Source of the DNA: Zopfochytrium polystomum
Lineage: Eukaryota; Chytridiomycota; Chytridiomycetes; Chytridiales; Chytridiaceae
Assembly (NCBI GenBank): GCA_025765615.1
Contig: JAIVFJ010000321.1
Coordinates: 1 to 64,000 of the forward strand
Reading direction: 5' to 3'
Length of the DNA stretch: 64,000 bases
The notes beneath the pieces were generated by a model that saw only the letters and a program-made list of their open reading frames with translations, had not been told where the DNA came from and ran no database searches. Numbering within the stretch: the stretch's first letter is position 1; each line of letters opens with the position of its first letter. Made by a program: the position numbers and the translations under genes. Shown piece by piece: positions 54,761 to 64,000 of this stretch.

Positions 54761-55453
54761 GCTCATCTGGAATCCAGGCTCTGAAAGAAATTGATCTCAA
54801 GTGCATGGAGCAAAGTTTCTCTTTTGTTCGTTCAACATTTAATTGAAAGTATGCCAAGGAGAATCAAGGCTATTATCAAAAGCAAAGGGGGCTCATTATT
54901 GAGGCAGCTACTCCATATACGCATTTTACTCTTGCTTGTTCTTTTTTTTTGGATGTGTGAATCAAGGTGTTTGAACCAACACTCTTTTTTGATTTGATCC
55001 CAGTGTACGAAGGCTATTTGTTACTGTAACAATACATCAGTTTGTGAGAAAAAAGAGACAGAAAACATGAGACAAGCGCCAACAGGGGCATTCTCAATGT
55101 TTTCATCTCATTTTTCCGCCTGTACTGTCTTTCCTCCAAAATAATTATTGGGGAGACTCGATCCTTTTTTTTTGTTGTTTTCTGCGAAATTTTTTTTTTT
55201 TTTTGCAAGACAGGCTCCTCTTCAGCAGCGACGGCAAACAAGTGGAAACAAGCTCGGAATTCCACAAGAAGAATTTTTGTGGAATTAAATATACAATTAC
55301 AATGTCCACGATTTTGTGCCGTCACGATCGAGCAGAGATCGTGTGGCCAAAATTTTTCCTTTTTTTATTTTTTCCATTTTTCTCTTTCCATTTTCAGTGT
55401 TTGCACGCGAAGCCCGGCGGCTACTTTGGTGTCTCTCTTGCCTCTCTCTCGCA

Positions 55454-55538
<85 letters not shown>

Positions 55539-55637
55539 GTCCCTCTCGCTCTAGTTGGCTGTGTCTTTCCCAACCACGCGCACACGTCACCCCCCATCCC
55601 AAGTTCTTGGCGCGCCGGGTACCAGGCACCGGGCGGC
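54761..55637. other. 5' flank of the lectin gene; (CT)n
   Basis: AT-rich to about 55400, then a long (CT)n tract (55442-55539). No gene recognised; overlapping frames translate the repeat. Confidence 0.5.
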
Positions 55638-55644
55638 TATAAAG
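55638..55644 (+). promoter_or_regulatory. TATA box of the lectin gene
   Basis: TATAAAG in CGGCTATAAAGACGCG, about 130 bp before the first in-frame ATG (55770) and 168 bp before the preferred ATG (55806). Confidence 0.5.
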
Positions 55645-55805
55645 ACGCGAGCGCAGTTGACGCGAGAACGGTGAAAAAAAAGAAGTAAAATCAAACACAC
55701 GCAGCCCACAGAAACAACAACAGCTTTAGATTGACATTGCGCGCACTTTCGCATACAATATCACAGTACATGCTTTCCTCAGCCGCCCCCTCGTCGCTCT
55801 CGACG

Positions 55806-56726
55806 ATGCCCAAGGCTAAAAATGTGCTTCTGCTCACCGTTGCCGCCACGGCGCTCTCCTTCCCGACAACGACGGTGCTGGCTGCCAGGGAGCCCTCGGC
55901 CGTCCTAATCTACAAGGGCAACTTCTGCCTGGACGTGCCTAACAACGACCAGTCGCCCGGCAAGCTCCTGCACCTGTGGCAGTGCGAGCAGAATGGCATC
56001 AGCACCGGCTCTATGCTCTGGACCTTCCACGCCGACGGCACCATCACCTCCACCACCGGTCTCTGCCTCGACAACGTCGACGCCAAGAACGCCAACGGCA
56101 ACGGCATCCAGCTGCAACGGTGCAACGGTAACTCTGCGCAAAAGTGGCAGCCCCTCGCCAACGGCGCGCTCGCCAACGTCGGCACGGGCAACGCGCGCTG
56201 CCTCAACCTCAACAACAACAACCTGGCAAACAACGAGCGCATCCAGCTTTGGGACTGCAACAACGCGGACGGCTCGCTCCAGGGCGGCAGCCAGTGGTCC
56301 GTCGGGCCCCCGGATCAGGAGGCGGGCGCAACAAGCTTCCTCGCCTACCGACCCAACACAAACTTTGCCCTCGACACCCCGGCCAACGGGCCAGCCCGCA
56401 CCGCCGTCGACCTCTACACGCAGAACGGCACGCCCGCCCAGCAGTGGACGTGGTTCAAGGACGGGTCGGTGAGGAACGGAAGGGGCCTGTGCCTCGACAA
56501 CACGAATGGCATCATCGCCGACGGCAACCCCGTCCAGGTCTTTGACTGCAACCAGACGCCCGCCCAAAAGTGGATCTACCGCAACGACGGCACCATCTTC
56601 AACCTGCAGACCCAAAGGTGCCTGGACAACGACTCGGGCAGGCAGCAAAACGGAAACAAGGTGCAGATGTGGACGTGCCAGAGCGGCAACGCCGCCCAGA
56701 CCTGGCAGTGGCAAGCTATCGTGTGA
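55806..56726 (+). CDS. Secreted ricin-B-type (beta-trefoil) lectin
   Basis: Intron-less, 306 aa from ATG 55806. An in-frame ATG at 55770 would add 12 residues; I prefer 55806 because MPKAKNVLLLTVAATALSF is a standard signal peptide (cleavage likely after VLA). The rest is two consecutive beta-trefoil units made of QxW-type repeats: KGNFCLDVPNNDQSPGK, LCLDNVDAKNANGNGIQLQR, SAQKWQPL, RIQLWDCNN, QQWTWFKDGS, GLCLDNTNGIIADGNPVQVF, AQKWIYRNDGTIFN, RCLDNDSGRQQNGNKVQMWT and AQTWQW. These bind galactose-type sugars in the family. There is no N-glycosidase or other toxin-like domain, so it is a lectin only. AATAAA lies at 56920. Confidence 0.9.
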   Translation: MPKAKNVLLLTVAATALSFPTTTVLAAREPSAVLIYKGNFCLDVPNNDQSPGKLLHLWQCEQNGISTGSMLWTFHADGTITSTTGLCLDNVDAKNANGNGIQLQRCNGNSAQKWQPLANGALANVGTGNARCLNLNNNNLANNERIQLWDCNNADGSLQGGSQWSVGPPDQEAGATSFLAYRPNTNFALDTPANGPARTAVDLYTQNGTPAQQWTWFKDGSVRNGRGLCLDNTNGIIADGNPVQVFDCNQTPAQKWIYRNDGTIFNLQTQRCLDNDSGRQQNGNKVQMWTCQSGNAAQTWQWQAIV

Positions 56727-56919
56727 TGCTGCTGATCCCAACCAGTCAGCAGCGCTCATTCGTCCATCCATCCGTTCATTCATTCAAACTTTGATTACGA
56801 TCAGATCAACTTCCCTTCCAAAAGTGTTATTCGCGTACTCTTCATTTTGTTCGGCGTGTGCTTTGCCTGCACAAACGTTCACCCGGCTTCTCCATTTTTC
56901 GAACAGTTTCCGTTCTTTG

Positions 56920-56925
56920 AATAAA
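56920..56925 (+). terminator. Poly(A) signal of the lectin gene
   Basis: AATAAA 194 bp after the stop codon, in an AT-rich context. Confidence 0.5.
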
Positions 56926-57543
56926 CGATAGAATTATTGATACTCATATATATATGCGGCAAAAGCAGCGCGGTGGCCTTAGGGACAAAGACCAACCCGA
57001 TTTGTTTTCACGAAGGAGATGTTACGAAAGCCGGTGGCCTTTGAGACTGGCTTTCGCTTTTGCATCTTGGTTACCAATCGAGGTTCAATTGTACATTGCA
57101 GCACTTTTGCTACTGCAGGGCGAATGTTGGTCGAGGCGCACCAAAGTTAGAGGGTTGAATCGAGCCGAGCGGAGCTCAGTGAAAGGAAATGTTAATGGCG
57201 CAATCGGGCAAAAATGGCTGCATATTCAAAGTGGCCCCTTTGTCCTGATGGCCATGGTCCGCCAGCAGATTGGGCTTTTCAGCCGCCTTGGCTTACACTG
57301 ACCCTACGGATGTGCATTTGCTTTAAGCAGGACTGTTGCCTAGTCCATCTGTCGCCACAGATGCCAGGGAGACATAGTGGAAAATTCAGAATTCGGAGGT
57401 ATTATTTATAGATTTTGCCCAACCTGCGCTGTTGTCCAACTGATATCACACAATTGTTTTTTTTCGAGCCTCACATCCAACTAAAGCAGTTCAGGATCCT
57501 TGTTTCGGGACTCTCAGGTTTCTCACACAAGGTGTCCGTCATA

Positions 57544-57765
57544 GTTTAGTTTCACTGCAATACACCGAAAACTTTGAAAACTTTTTTTTTTTCGTCTCAA
57601 TAATTTTATCTTCATTTTATTCTTGTTTGTCCAATTCTTTTGATTTGACAAGAGCTTGAAATCAAATTGAAATCAACATAAAATCAAAGTTTTTGGTGTA
57701 TTGCTGTGAAAACTGAACTTCTCATAAGAATTAGACAAACAAGAAAAAAATGAAGGTAAACTGGT
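57544..57765. repeat. Interleaved inverted repeats (A-B-A'-B')
   Basis: A (57544-57576, CACTGCAATACACC core) is the reverse complement of A' (57685-57718, GGTGTATTGCTGTG core). B (57604-57640, TATTCTTGTTTGTCCAATTC) is the reverse complement of B' (57726-57760). The arms alternate instead of nesting. A third diverged A'-like piece is at about 57788-57812. Confidence 0.7.
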
Positions 57766-58084
57766 GACACAACAAAAAATGAAGAACCCAAAGTTTTCAA
57801 TGTATTTCTGTAAGCTCTTTTTCACTATGATACTGGATAGTACATTCGATATTCTTCATGAAAGTATGAACGAGGTAGTAATTCTGGTTGTTCGCAAAAT
57901 TCTTAAATTTTCCACTATGTTGACTTTATTTTCGATCTTGTAACAAATTAACTGTTATTTAAGCACCAAGAATCACCACCTTTCATGTGAAGGAAATAGC
58001 AGGAATGATAAGATTTTCTTCACTGGGCACTACTCCTTTGTTTGAGAAAGGCGTAATTTTTTCAAGTTTGTTGACAAGGTGATT

Positions 58085-58560
58085 TTCATAAAACCGCTCA
58101 GGATCCCTATTATTATTCCTGGCCCTTTAGTTTCCAAGGCATTATCGTCTTTATTATTGGCCCGCTTTTACTACTTTTGCTTAACAGTTTCTATTGCACC
58201 AGGGTTTCCCCAACATATTTTCTTTTCGGTGACTAACCTAGGGATGGGAGGCTGTACCCCACGCCCACCCAATTTATTGTTTATTTCTGGCACTTGTACA
58301 TGCACACATAGGGTTGGGGGACTTAGAGTATTTGTGGTGAATGCTCCAAGTCAGGGATGACTTGTCAATTTTCTCTCACTCAGTTTTTTGGGCCATTTCT
58401 CTTTTTCTTTTTCCTTCAATCTGATTTCTGTCGAGACCCTTCAAATCCATTGCAAGTGCGTGTGAGGTCATGCTTGGTGGTGCACACCCAGGTGAGCACA
58501 TGGTTCCTTTGGGGGATCCTTTAAGGGGCTGCATGTTGAGATTTGAGCCAAGGAAGCCAG
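58085..58560 (+). repeat. Interspersed repeat E, copy 1
   Basis: Begins ATAAAACCGCTCAGGATCCC; shares GCACCAGGGTTTCCCCAACA, GGCACTTGTACATGCA and ATGCTCCAAGTCAGGG with copy 2 at 62522. Class unknown; no coding frame. Confidence 0.75.
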
Positions 58561-58642
58561 CTTCCTGTGTCGAGCTTGGCCTCGTCGCCGCCATCGATGC
58601 GACTTATTTTTTTTTCTTTTTTTTTCTTTTTTTTTTATTGTT

Positions 58643-58661
58643 CCAGCCCCAGAGGGGCTGG
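58643..58661. repeat. Perfect hairpin after a T-rich tract
   Basis: CCAGCCCC-AGA-GGGGCTGG: 8-bp stem, 3-nt loop, preceded by T-runs (58604-58637). Confidence 0.6.
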
Positions 58662-58947
58662 CAGGAAGAGAAAGAGCCATCAACGGTGAACCGTAATGGA
58701 CTATGTCCAGGTATCACCTCAGCAAACCCACCCCATGCACTACGGACTTACAGGGTCGTCAGGCATCTCCACTGCACATAAAGCCCTAATGATCAAAGGA
58801 GAAGGGAAAGCACAGAATCAAGAAAATAGAGAAGTGAGTCTGAAGGAGGTCAGTGTAAGAGAGGGGAACAGCTGTGAAAAGTCAGAGGGTTGGGAGAAGT
58901 CAGATTAGGCTACAGCCCATGTCAAGATTGAGAAGGGCAACAGTGGC

Positions 58948-59532
58948 TCAGTGAACGTCAGGGGGCTCAGCAGGAGATGGGTGATGAGTGGCCCTTGCTT
59001 GTTGGCATGAGGGAAGTTGTATTGTGTGGTGAAACCAGGTAATGCCTGCAACAAGTTTTATGCGGCCGAGGTAGTGGTCAATCCATCTGGAAGAAGCCTT
59101 GGTGCGCAAAAGCCAGATGCCTGGGCAAGTGTCAGTGGAGTGCCAGCAACTACACGTGGTGCAGCAAGGTTGAGAGGGTTGTGAAGAGCTGTTACGAGTT
59201 CTGTGGAATGATGGAGTGGGAGGGAGGGAAGAGTTGATTTTTGGAGAAGGCAGTGGGTGAGAGGCTGCGAAACGAGGGTGAGAGGCCTGGGAATTTGGTG
59301 GAGGGGATCTGCGGGGCTTGGAGCGCTTGTCAGAGGGCTTGATGGACTTTGACTTCTCCCAAGAGATAGTGTTGTCGCAACAGGGAATCCAAATAAGTCG
59401 ATGAGTGTCAAGAAGGAGCACTAAGTTGGGAAAGCCAAAAGGCCTAATCTGAATCCAACGAAAAGAGTTAGGTGAAGACAGCGGTGATTCTAGCTTTGCC
59501 GGCGAGGACAATGTGATTAGAATCACACTCAA
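58948..59532 (-). pseudogene. Possible copia pol linker remnant
   Basis: A 194-codon frame without ATG at its head. RPFGFPNLVLLLDTHRLIWI then a Ser/Pro/Arg-rich stretch resembles the copia segment between integrase and RT, but no catalytic motif is present. It lies 240 bp from a family D solo LTR that is not part of it. Weak. Confidence 0.25.
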
Positions 59533-59542
59533 TGGATTCAGA

Positions 59543-60240
59543 GAAATGTTGAACCAGGGCAGATCACAGCAGCCCCAGGTCCACCTGACTTTGTCTGAAC
59601 CAATGTTGGACTAGGGCAGCTCAAAGCAGCTCCAGGTCAGCTGACTGTTGTCTGAACCAATGTTGAACCAGGGACTGGTTGATTTGAAATACCCCTAATG
59701 ATTTCAAATCATCTTTCCTCTGTGGGAAGGCTGGTCACTGGACACAGACCTCTGGACAGACCTTGGTTGATGTTATGAATCACCCACTGGAAACCTCTGG
59801 AACCTTCTTGAACATTCCTTCATGGAACCTTGTGGAACATTCCGGAACCTTCTTTGCTTTCCTGACTTGCCTTGTTGTCATTGGTATCATTGGTATCATT
59901 GTATTACTAATTGCTCTTTCTGGAACTTTCTTTGAGTCTTGACAAGGAAGACTCTCAAAAGGTATAAAAGGGGGATGGGGGACCTGTCCCATCCCTCAAG
60001 TGAATTATTGTTTCCAATACAATCATCACTCCTCTCAGTTCCTTGTCTGCCTTGTCCTGTCCTGCCCTGTTCCTGACAGTTGATTTGAAATGCTCCTGAA
60101 GATTTCAAATCATTTTCCCCTCTCTGTGGGGAGACGAGTGCTTGCACACTGGGCTCCAAACAGAGCTTGGTTGATTTGAATGCTCTGAATATTTCAAATC
60201 ACCCTCCCTTTGTGGGAAGGGGTTTACAACACCTCCCCAG
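59543..60240. repeat. Two tandem repeat arrays, the second with palindromic units
   Basis: Array 1 (about 59543-59670): about 59-bp units with CTGAACCAATGTTGAACCAG. Array 2 (about 59673-60240): about 100-bp units starting GGTTGATTTGAAAT and containing GATTTGAAAT ... ATTTCAAATC, a 10-bp stem with a 10-nt spacer (59681-59710); three copies. The solo LTR D splits the second copy. Confidence 0.7.
59771..60078 (-). mobile_element. Solo LTR of copia family D
   Basis: 308 bp, reverse orientation of 24703-25010. Direct GTTGA duplications at 59766-59770 and 60079-60083. No internal sequence. Inserted in a palindromic tandem repeat unit. Confidence 0.92.
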
Positions 60241-60515
60241 AGCAAAGTCCTGTCTGAAGCAGTTTGCAACTTGTTCAGATAGGCAAAACAGGAAGCTGGT
60301 CAACCTCCCTGCAGGAAAAAAAGACACACTCTCACTCCAATTTGCCAGTCCCTGTCTAAAAAAAGCTCTCTTTACCCACTCGCCCTTGATCACTTGCTAC
60401 GCTCGCTCCCTTGTACAAGTTCTCAATTCAAGCCTCAGTTCCTCGACCCTTCAACCTTCTCGCAACGCTGCCTCCACTAACAGCGTCGCCTTCTACACTG
60501 CAACTTCAACACTGC

Positions 60516-60612
60516 AGGTGGAGAATGCACCTGGCTCCACCACTGACTGTGTGGCACTGCTGGCTCTGTGTGGAGTGAGGATCTCAGGTGCTTGCCTGCC
60601 GCAGATGGCAGT
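60516..60612 (+). repeat. Interspersed repeat E, partial copy
   Basis: GTGGAGAATGCACCTGGCTC and GGCTCTGTGTGGAGTGAGGA match the right end of repeat E copy 2 (about 63047-63122). Confidence 0.6.
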
Positions 60613-60894
60613 AGCGACGAGGACAACGACAGCTTTGTCGGCCAGAGGCCACTGTCGGTGGGAAATGCGTGTCCTCACGACTGATCACTGCTATCTTTTC
60701 GCCATCACCCTTCACTGTCGTCAACGACGCTGACTTTCCTCCGCTCCCCCCACCTTCGACGCCAACAACGAGCCGCACTTCAGCAAAATGAAAGTCAAAT
60801 GAAAGTCAGTCGATTACCTGTTGCCCGACAAACTCAATTGGGCTCCAACTTCCGCAAAGGAGTTTGGGGCTGTGGAGATGGCGCTTTAACTCGG

Positions 60895-61130
60895 CCGGCC
60901 CGCAGAACTCTTCAAACACCTTCCCGGCTTCGATCCCACTGCTCTCCCTTCGTTGTGGATGCTGCAGACGAGGCCACCATTGCCGCAGCATACGACCGTA
61001 CCGCTAATGCCTTTCTCTGAGACGAACTCTGTTGCTGCATTGTTGAGGCCTTCCTCAATCATCTTTGCGAACAGCTGGTGCTGGGCATTGCCCGGCTCCT
61101 TCCCCACAACGAATCGATGGAGGCGTGATT
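60895..61130 (+). pseudogene. Degenerate second copy of the unknown ORF at 46.2-46.8 kb
   Basis: Pieces in shifted frames: HLPGFDPTALP (about 60914), ADEATIAAAYDRTANAFL (about 60966-61018), then ARLLPHNESMEA and a stop (about 61094-61129). Same order and spacing as the minus-strand copy. At least two frameshifts. Confidence 0.6.
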
Positions 61131-62514
61131 TGGTTTTCGTTGTTCTTTTAGTGTTGTTTTTGGTTTTTGTTGCACATTCTCTCTCTCCGGCAACTCAGCC
61201 TTGAGTGCACAGGCAAACCCCTGTGCGCCAAACTCCATTTTCACGACGCCCTCTGCTGCCACAACTCTCTGTACCTTGAGCGCCTAGACAACGCATATTG
61301 CCATCTGGTCTCTCTTGGCTGACCCCCCTGGTGCACGCTGAGAAACGCATGTGAGACTGTGCTCTCTAAATCTCCTCACCCTGGGCTGGAGGTGGAAATA
61401 GAGCAATGGCCTAAATACCAATCCTATCTAATGAAAAGGGCAAAAGAAGGTGTCTAGGGGTCACCAGACAGGAAAATGTATTTGGAGTCTACTAAAGCCC
61501 ATCATCAAACACAAAAGAAACTCTTTAAACACAAAAAGAGCAGTTATCACACATCTAAAAGGGAAACATAAGAAAAGTGTGACAAAGGTGGCACAATCAC
61601 AAAAGAAAGTGCAAAATACCTCTGGTCCAAGACACAGAGAAACCCAAATGGCAAAGCCAAAGGGACCGAATCACTCGGTAAGGAATGAGACTTAGGGCAA
61701 CAAAGGGGGCGCCTAAGGCAGCACCAACCAATCTGTGCCAGCTCCTTCCCAAGGCAGAAGCCAAGGGGGAAGGCAAGAGAGTGGGGAGGAAAGTGGCCAG
61801 GTCCCAACCTGTTGGAGCCACCACCTTGGAGCACCAGCTCCCTCTCTGCCAAAGACAAGCCCTAAGTTGGAGGGGGTTGGACACAAAGGGCAAACACAAG
61901 GAACAATTAGTGTGCAGAGATGCCTGTTGGATCAAACCAGAACTGTTTTCCACTTAACAGAACCAGACACATCTTGTCTCACTCCCAAGAGAGTTCCAAC
62001 TCAATCCAAGGAGGGGGCACACAGGGTGGGAGACAGTGGGACTCTTCTTGCTTCATCCTACTAGGACACAGACATCTGCCTCACCAGGCCAGAGGAATCC
62101 CCTATCTTAGAAGCAAGGAAGGTTAAAACCCACTCCCACACACAAGTGTGACACCATGACATCACAGGCATTAATCTGAGAGAAAGAGGGTCTGAACCCA
62201 GTGAAGACCAGGCCCACCAGAGGCCACAGGAGCCAACAACCAGGGAGATGGGTGCATACCTGAGAGACCATTTCTGCAGCAGTACCTGACCAGCCAGCTC
62301 ATTCATATTACCTTGAGAGACCTGGATTTGACTAGATGTATTGACAGGAACCTAGAGGCACCACCACAGATTTACCCTCTATCCTTCCATCACCAAGTGG
62401 CTCCTACCCAGTCCAGCCCAAACAGTATGCAGAATGGTGAGGTGCACTGGGGTGTGAGACTACACCGAGGTCTCAGTGATAAAGTCTAGGATTTTATTCA
62501 CAAAAACAAGCGTA
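61131..62514. other. Unassigned repeat-like stretch
   Basis: Short frames on both strands with no family resemblance. No tRNA, splice pattern or conserved motif found. Confidence 0.4.
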
Positions 62515-62521
62515 CCTGTCA

Positions 62522-63122
62522 TAAAACCGCAAGGATCGGGACCCCTATTATTGCTCCCAGTTCTTTAGTTTCCAAGGCGTTATCAAAGTGTATTTGCGGC
62601 TAACCCGTCTTTATTATTGGGTCTGCTTTTACTACTTTCGTCTTAACAGTTTCCGTTGCACCAGGGTTTTCTCAACATATTTTCTTTTTCGGTGACTAAC
62701 AGAGACTGCCCGACTGCCTATGGATGGGGTGCCTGACAGGCCGTACCCCAAGCCCGCCTAATTTATTATTTATTTTTGGCACTTGTACATACATGCATAG
62801 GGTTGGGGGGGACTTAGAGCATTTGTGGTGGATGCTCCAAGTCAGGGGGTTGACTTGTCAATTTTCTCTCTCTCTGTTTTGGGCCATTTCTCTTTTTCCT
62901 TTTTTCTTCAATCTGATTTCTGTCCATTGGCACCAATACAGAGTCCCTTCAAATCCATCTGGCTTGCAAAGGTGAGGGTAGTGAGAGATGGTACACACCC
63001 GGGTGTGTACATGGTCCCTTCGTGGGGCTCCTCTTAAGGGGCCGTGGGTGGGGAATGCAGCTGGCCCCACCAGCGACTGTGTGACATTGCCGGCTCTGTG
63101 TTGGAGTGAGGATCCCTGGCGC
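62522..63122 (+). repeat. Interspersed repeat E, copy 2
   Basis: ATAAAACCGCAAGGATCGGG onward, aligned over about 480 bp with 58085-58560, with small indels (for example about 22 bp near 62586), and extending 80 bp further into the part shared with 60516-60612. Confidence 0.75.
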
Positions 63123-63660
63123 TTGCCCGCCGCGACGACGGTGGTGGTGGTGGTGGCGACGACGGCGTCGTTGTCCCCCACCTTCCCGTCCCCGCGAGGG
63201 TGTTGGTGGCTGCGCCCGGTGCAGCCCCCGACGCCTGAGAGTTCGATCTACAAGCGCCTGCCTCGGTCCTATTGCTGTGAGGGCGAGATGTGTGAGTACG
63301 AGTGCGATGCGATAAAGCCCGTTGGTCGAGTGATCGTGCCGACGCAGCCCGGCGGGGTGCGTGTACGATTGCAGGTGTTTCCGCGTGCGAGTTCCCTGCT
63401 GGCGACCTTCCGACCCCTACATAGTCGACTCCCTTCTCTCTCTCCCCCCCGTCGCTGGCGACGACGAGGGCTCCTGCAGCACTGTCTGCGACGAGGGGTG
63501 CTAGGTCGCGCCCTGTCCGTCCCGTCGCTATTAACCGCTCCTGTTGTATTTGAGATTAGGTTCCTGAGATAAAAACCCCCGTTTCCCTCTTCTCTCTCTT
63601 TATTCTGCGGTTGTGTTGCGCCCTCGGGAGTGCCCTTCCGTTTCCCCTCGCATCGGCCCG
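63123..63660. other. GC-rich stretch with an open frame of unknown value
   Basis: A plus-strand frame (stop at 63572) includes SSIYKRLPRSYCCEGEMCEY and ECDAIKPVGRVIVPTQPGGV. No ATG start within the GC-rich part and no family recognised; may be mobile-element sequence. Confidence 0.25.
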
Positions 63661-63674
63661 CGGCCCCGCGAGTA

Positions 63675-63867
63675 ATCGGTGCTCTGGCACCGATCCTTCA
63701 GAGGATTGTCCCTCTGAATGTTCATTCTTTGTGTTTGAGACCCCTGTTAGACAGATCAGTAGGGATACTTCGTGGACTAGGCAAGTAGTAGGGTTGAAAC
63801 ACCCCCTAGACAACAGCCCAATAAAGTTAGTTTTAGCCTATTATTTGCTTTCCCTCACTCTAGGGCC
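63675..63867 (+). repeat. Three tandem hairpins and a shared 3'-end block
   Basis: ATCGGTGC-TCTG-GCACCGAT (63675-63694), TTCAGAGG-ATTGTC-CCTCTGAA (63697-63718) and GAATG-TT-CATTC (63715-63726) follow each other; the last overlaps the second by four bases. CCCAATAAAGTTAGTTTTAG and TATTTGCTTTCCCTCACTCT (63811-63867) match 54708-54756. AATAAA at 63820 could be a polyadenylation signal. Confidence 0.6.
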
Positions 63868-64000
63868 CAGATCCCAGGGTCAAAGGAGTGAGTATAGTCT
63901 CACAGGGGGGGGCTTCCGTCAATTGTGTCAGCCAAAAAGCTCGCGCAATTGAGTACAGAACATATTTTTCACGACTGTGATGATCAGAGACGAAAATCGT

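Noticed and set aside
55806..56726. A ribosome-inactivating toxin
   Set aside because: Only the sugar-binding beta-trefoil units are present; no catalytic A-chain-like domain is encoded here.
55905..56783. A 292-codon minus-strand frame over the lectin gene
   Set aside because: Antisense of the lectin repeats; no domain and no independent evidence.

Overview
This is a eukaryotic nuclear window. The host genes are split by short GT-AG introns, lie far apart, and are surrounded by long dinucleotide microsatellites and layers of retrotransposons. The gene set points to a fungus: a Srv2/CAP cyclase-associated protein, a RIB1-type GTP cyclohydrolase II, a Ugo1-like mitochondrial carrier, and a 60-kDa-type asparaginase with C-terminal ankyrin repeats. 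The F-box-like protein with repeats of the form 'LEWW(K/R)xSGL' is, from general knowledge, typical of chytrid-like early-diverging fungi. My assignment is an early-diverging fungus, probably a chytrid; the species is not determinable here.

Layout. 0.4-2.5 kb: exostosin-family glycosyltransferase (+, 3 exons). 3.3-5.6 kb: CAP/Srv2 (-, 9 exons). 7.9-11.0 kb: asparaginase-ankyrin protein (+, 8 exons). 11.6-13.3 kb: a GC-hairpin satellite. 14.7-21.5 kb: a Ty1/copia element (element 1) with LTRs and target-site duplication intact, nested inside an older LTR (family B) and itself carrying a solo LTR of family D. 24.0-25.0 kb: the 3' end of a second copia family (D). 25.8-27.1 kb: two divergently transcribed small secreted paralogues. 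28.2-30.1 kb: Ugo1-like carrier (-). 31.1-32.2 kb: GTP cyclohydrolase II (-, no introns). 34.2-35.9 kb: F-box-like/repeat protein (-). 37-53.6 kb: mobile-element territory with a deleted copia element 2, composite repeats containing CTATCCCTAAC, an unrecognised repeated ORF behind a tRNA-like region, a LINE-like ORF fragment, and a third copia lineage (element 3) interrupted by a solo LTR. 54.1-54.6 kb: decayed Tc1-like transposase. 55.8-56.7 kb: secreted ricin-B-type (beta-trefoil) lectin. 57-64 kb: interspersed repeats, a solo LTR D and hairpin-rich sequences, with no recognised host gene.

The host genes are housekeeping or surface-related and do not form a pathway. Three of the multi-exon genes (CAP, Ugo1-like, F-box-like) each need exactly one base added or removed to keep the reading frame. 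In each case the rest of the exon phasing is perfect, so residual assembly indels are the first suspicion. The most interesting biology is the retroelement layering: target-site duplications and an empty site give an insertion order; element 1 has LTRs that read as identical apart from one 61-bp duplication around a decayed interior; and an intron-like block is conserved inside pol of two copies. Also notable are a pair of small secreted paralogues and an unknown ORF present in two copies.
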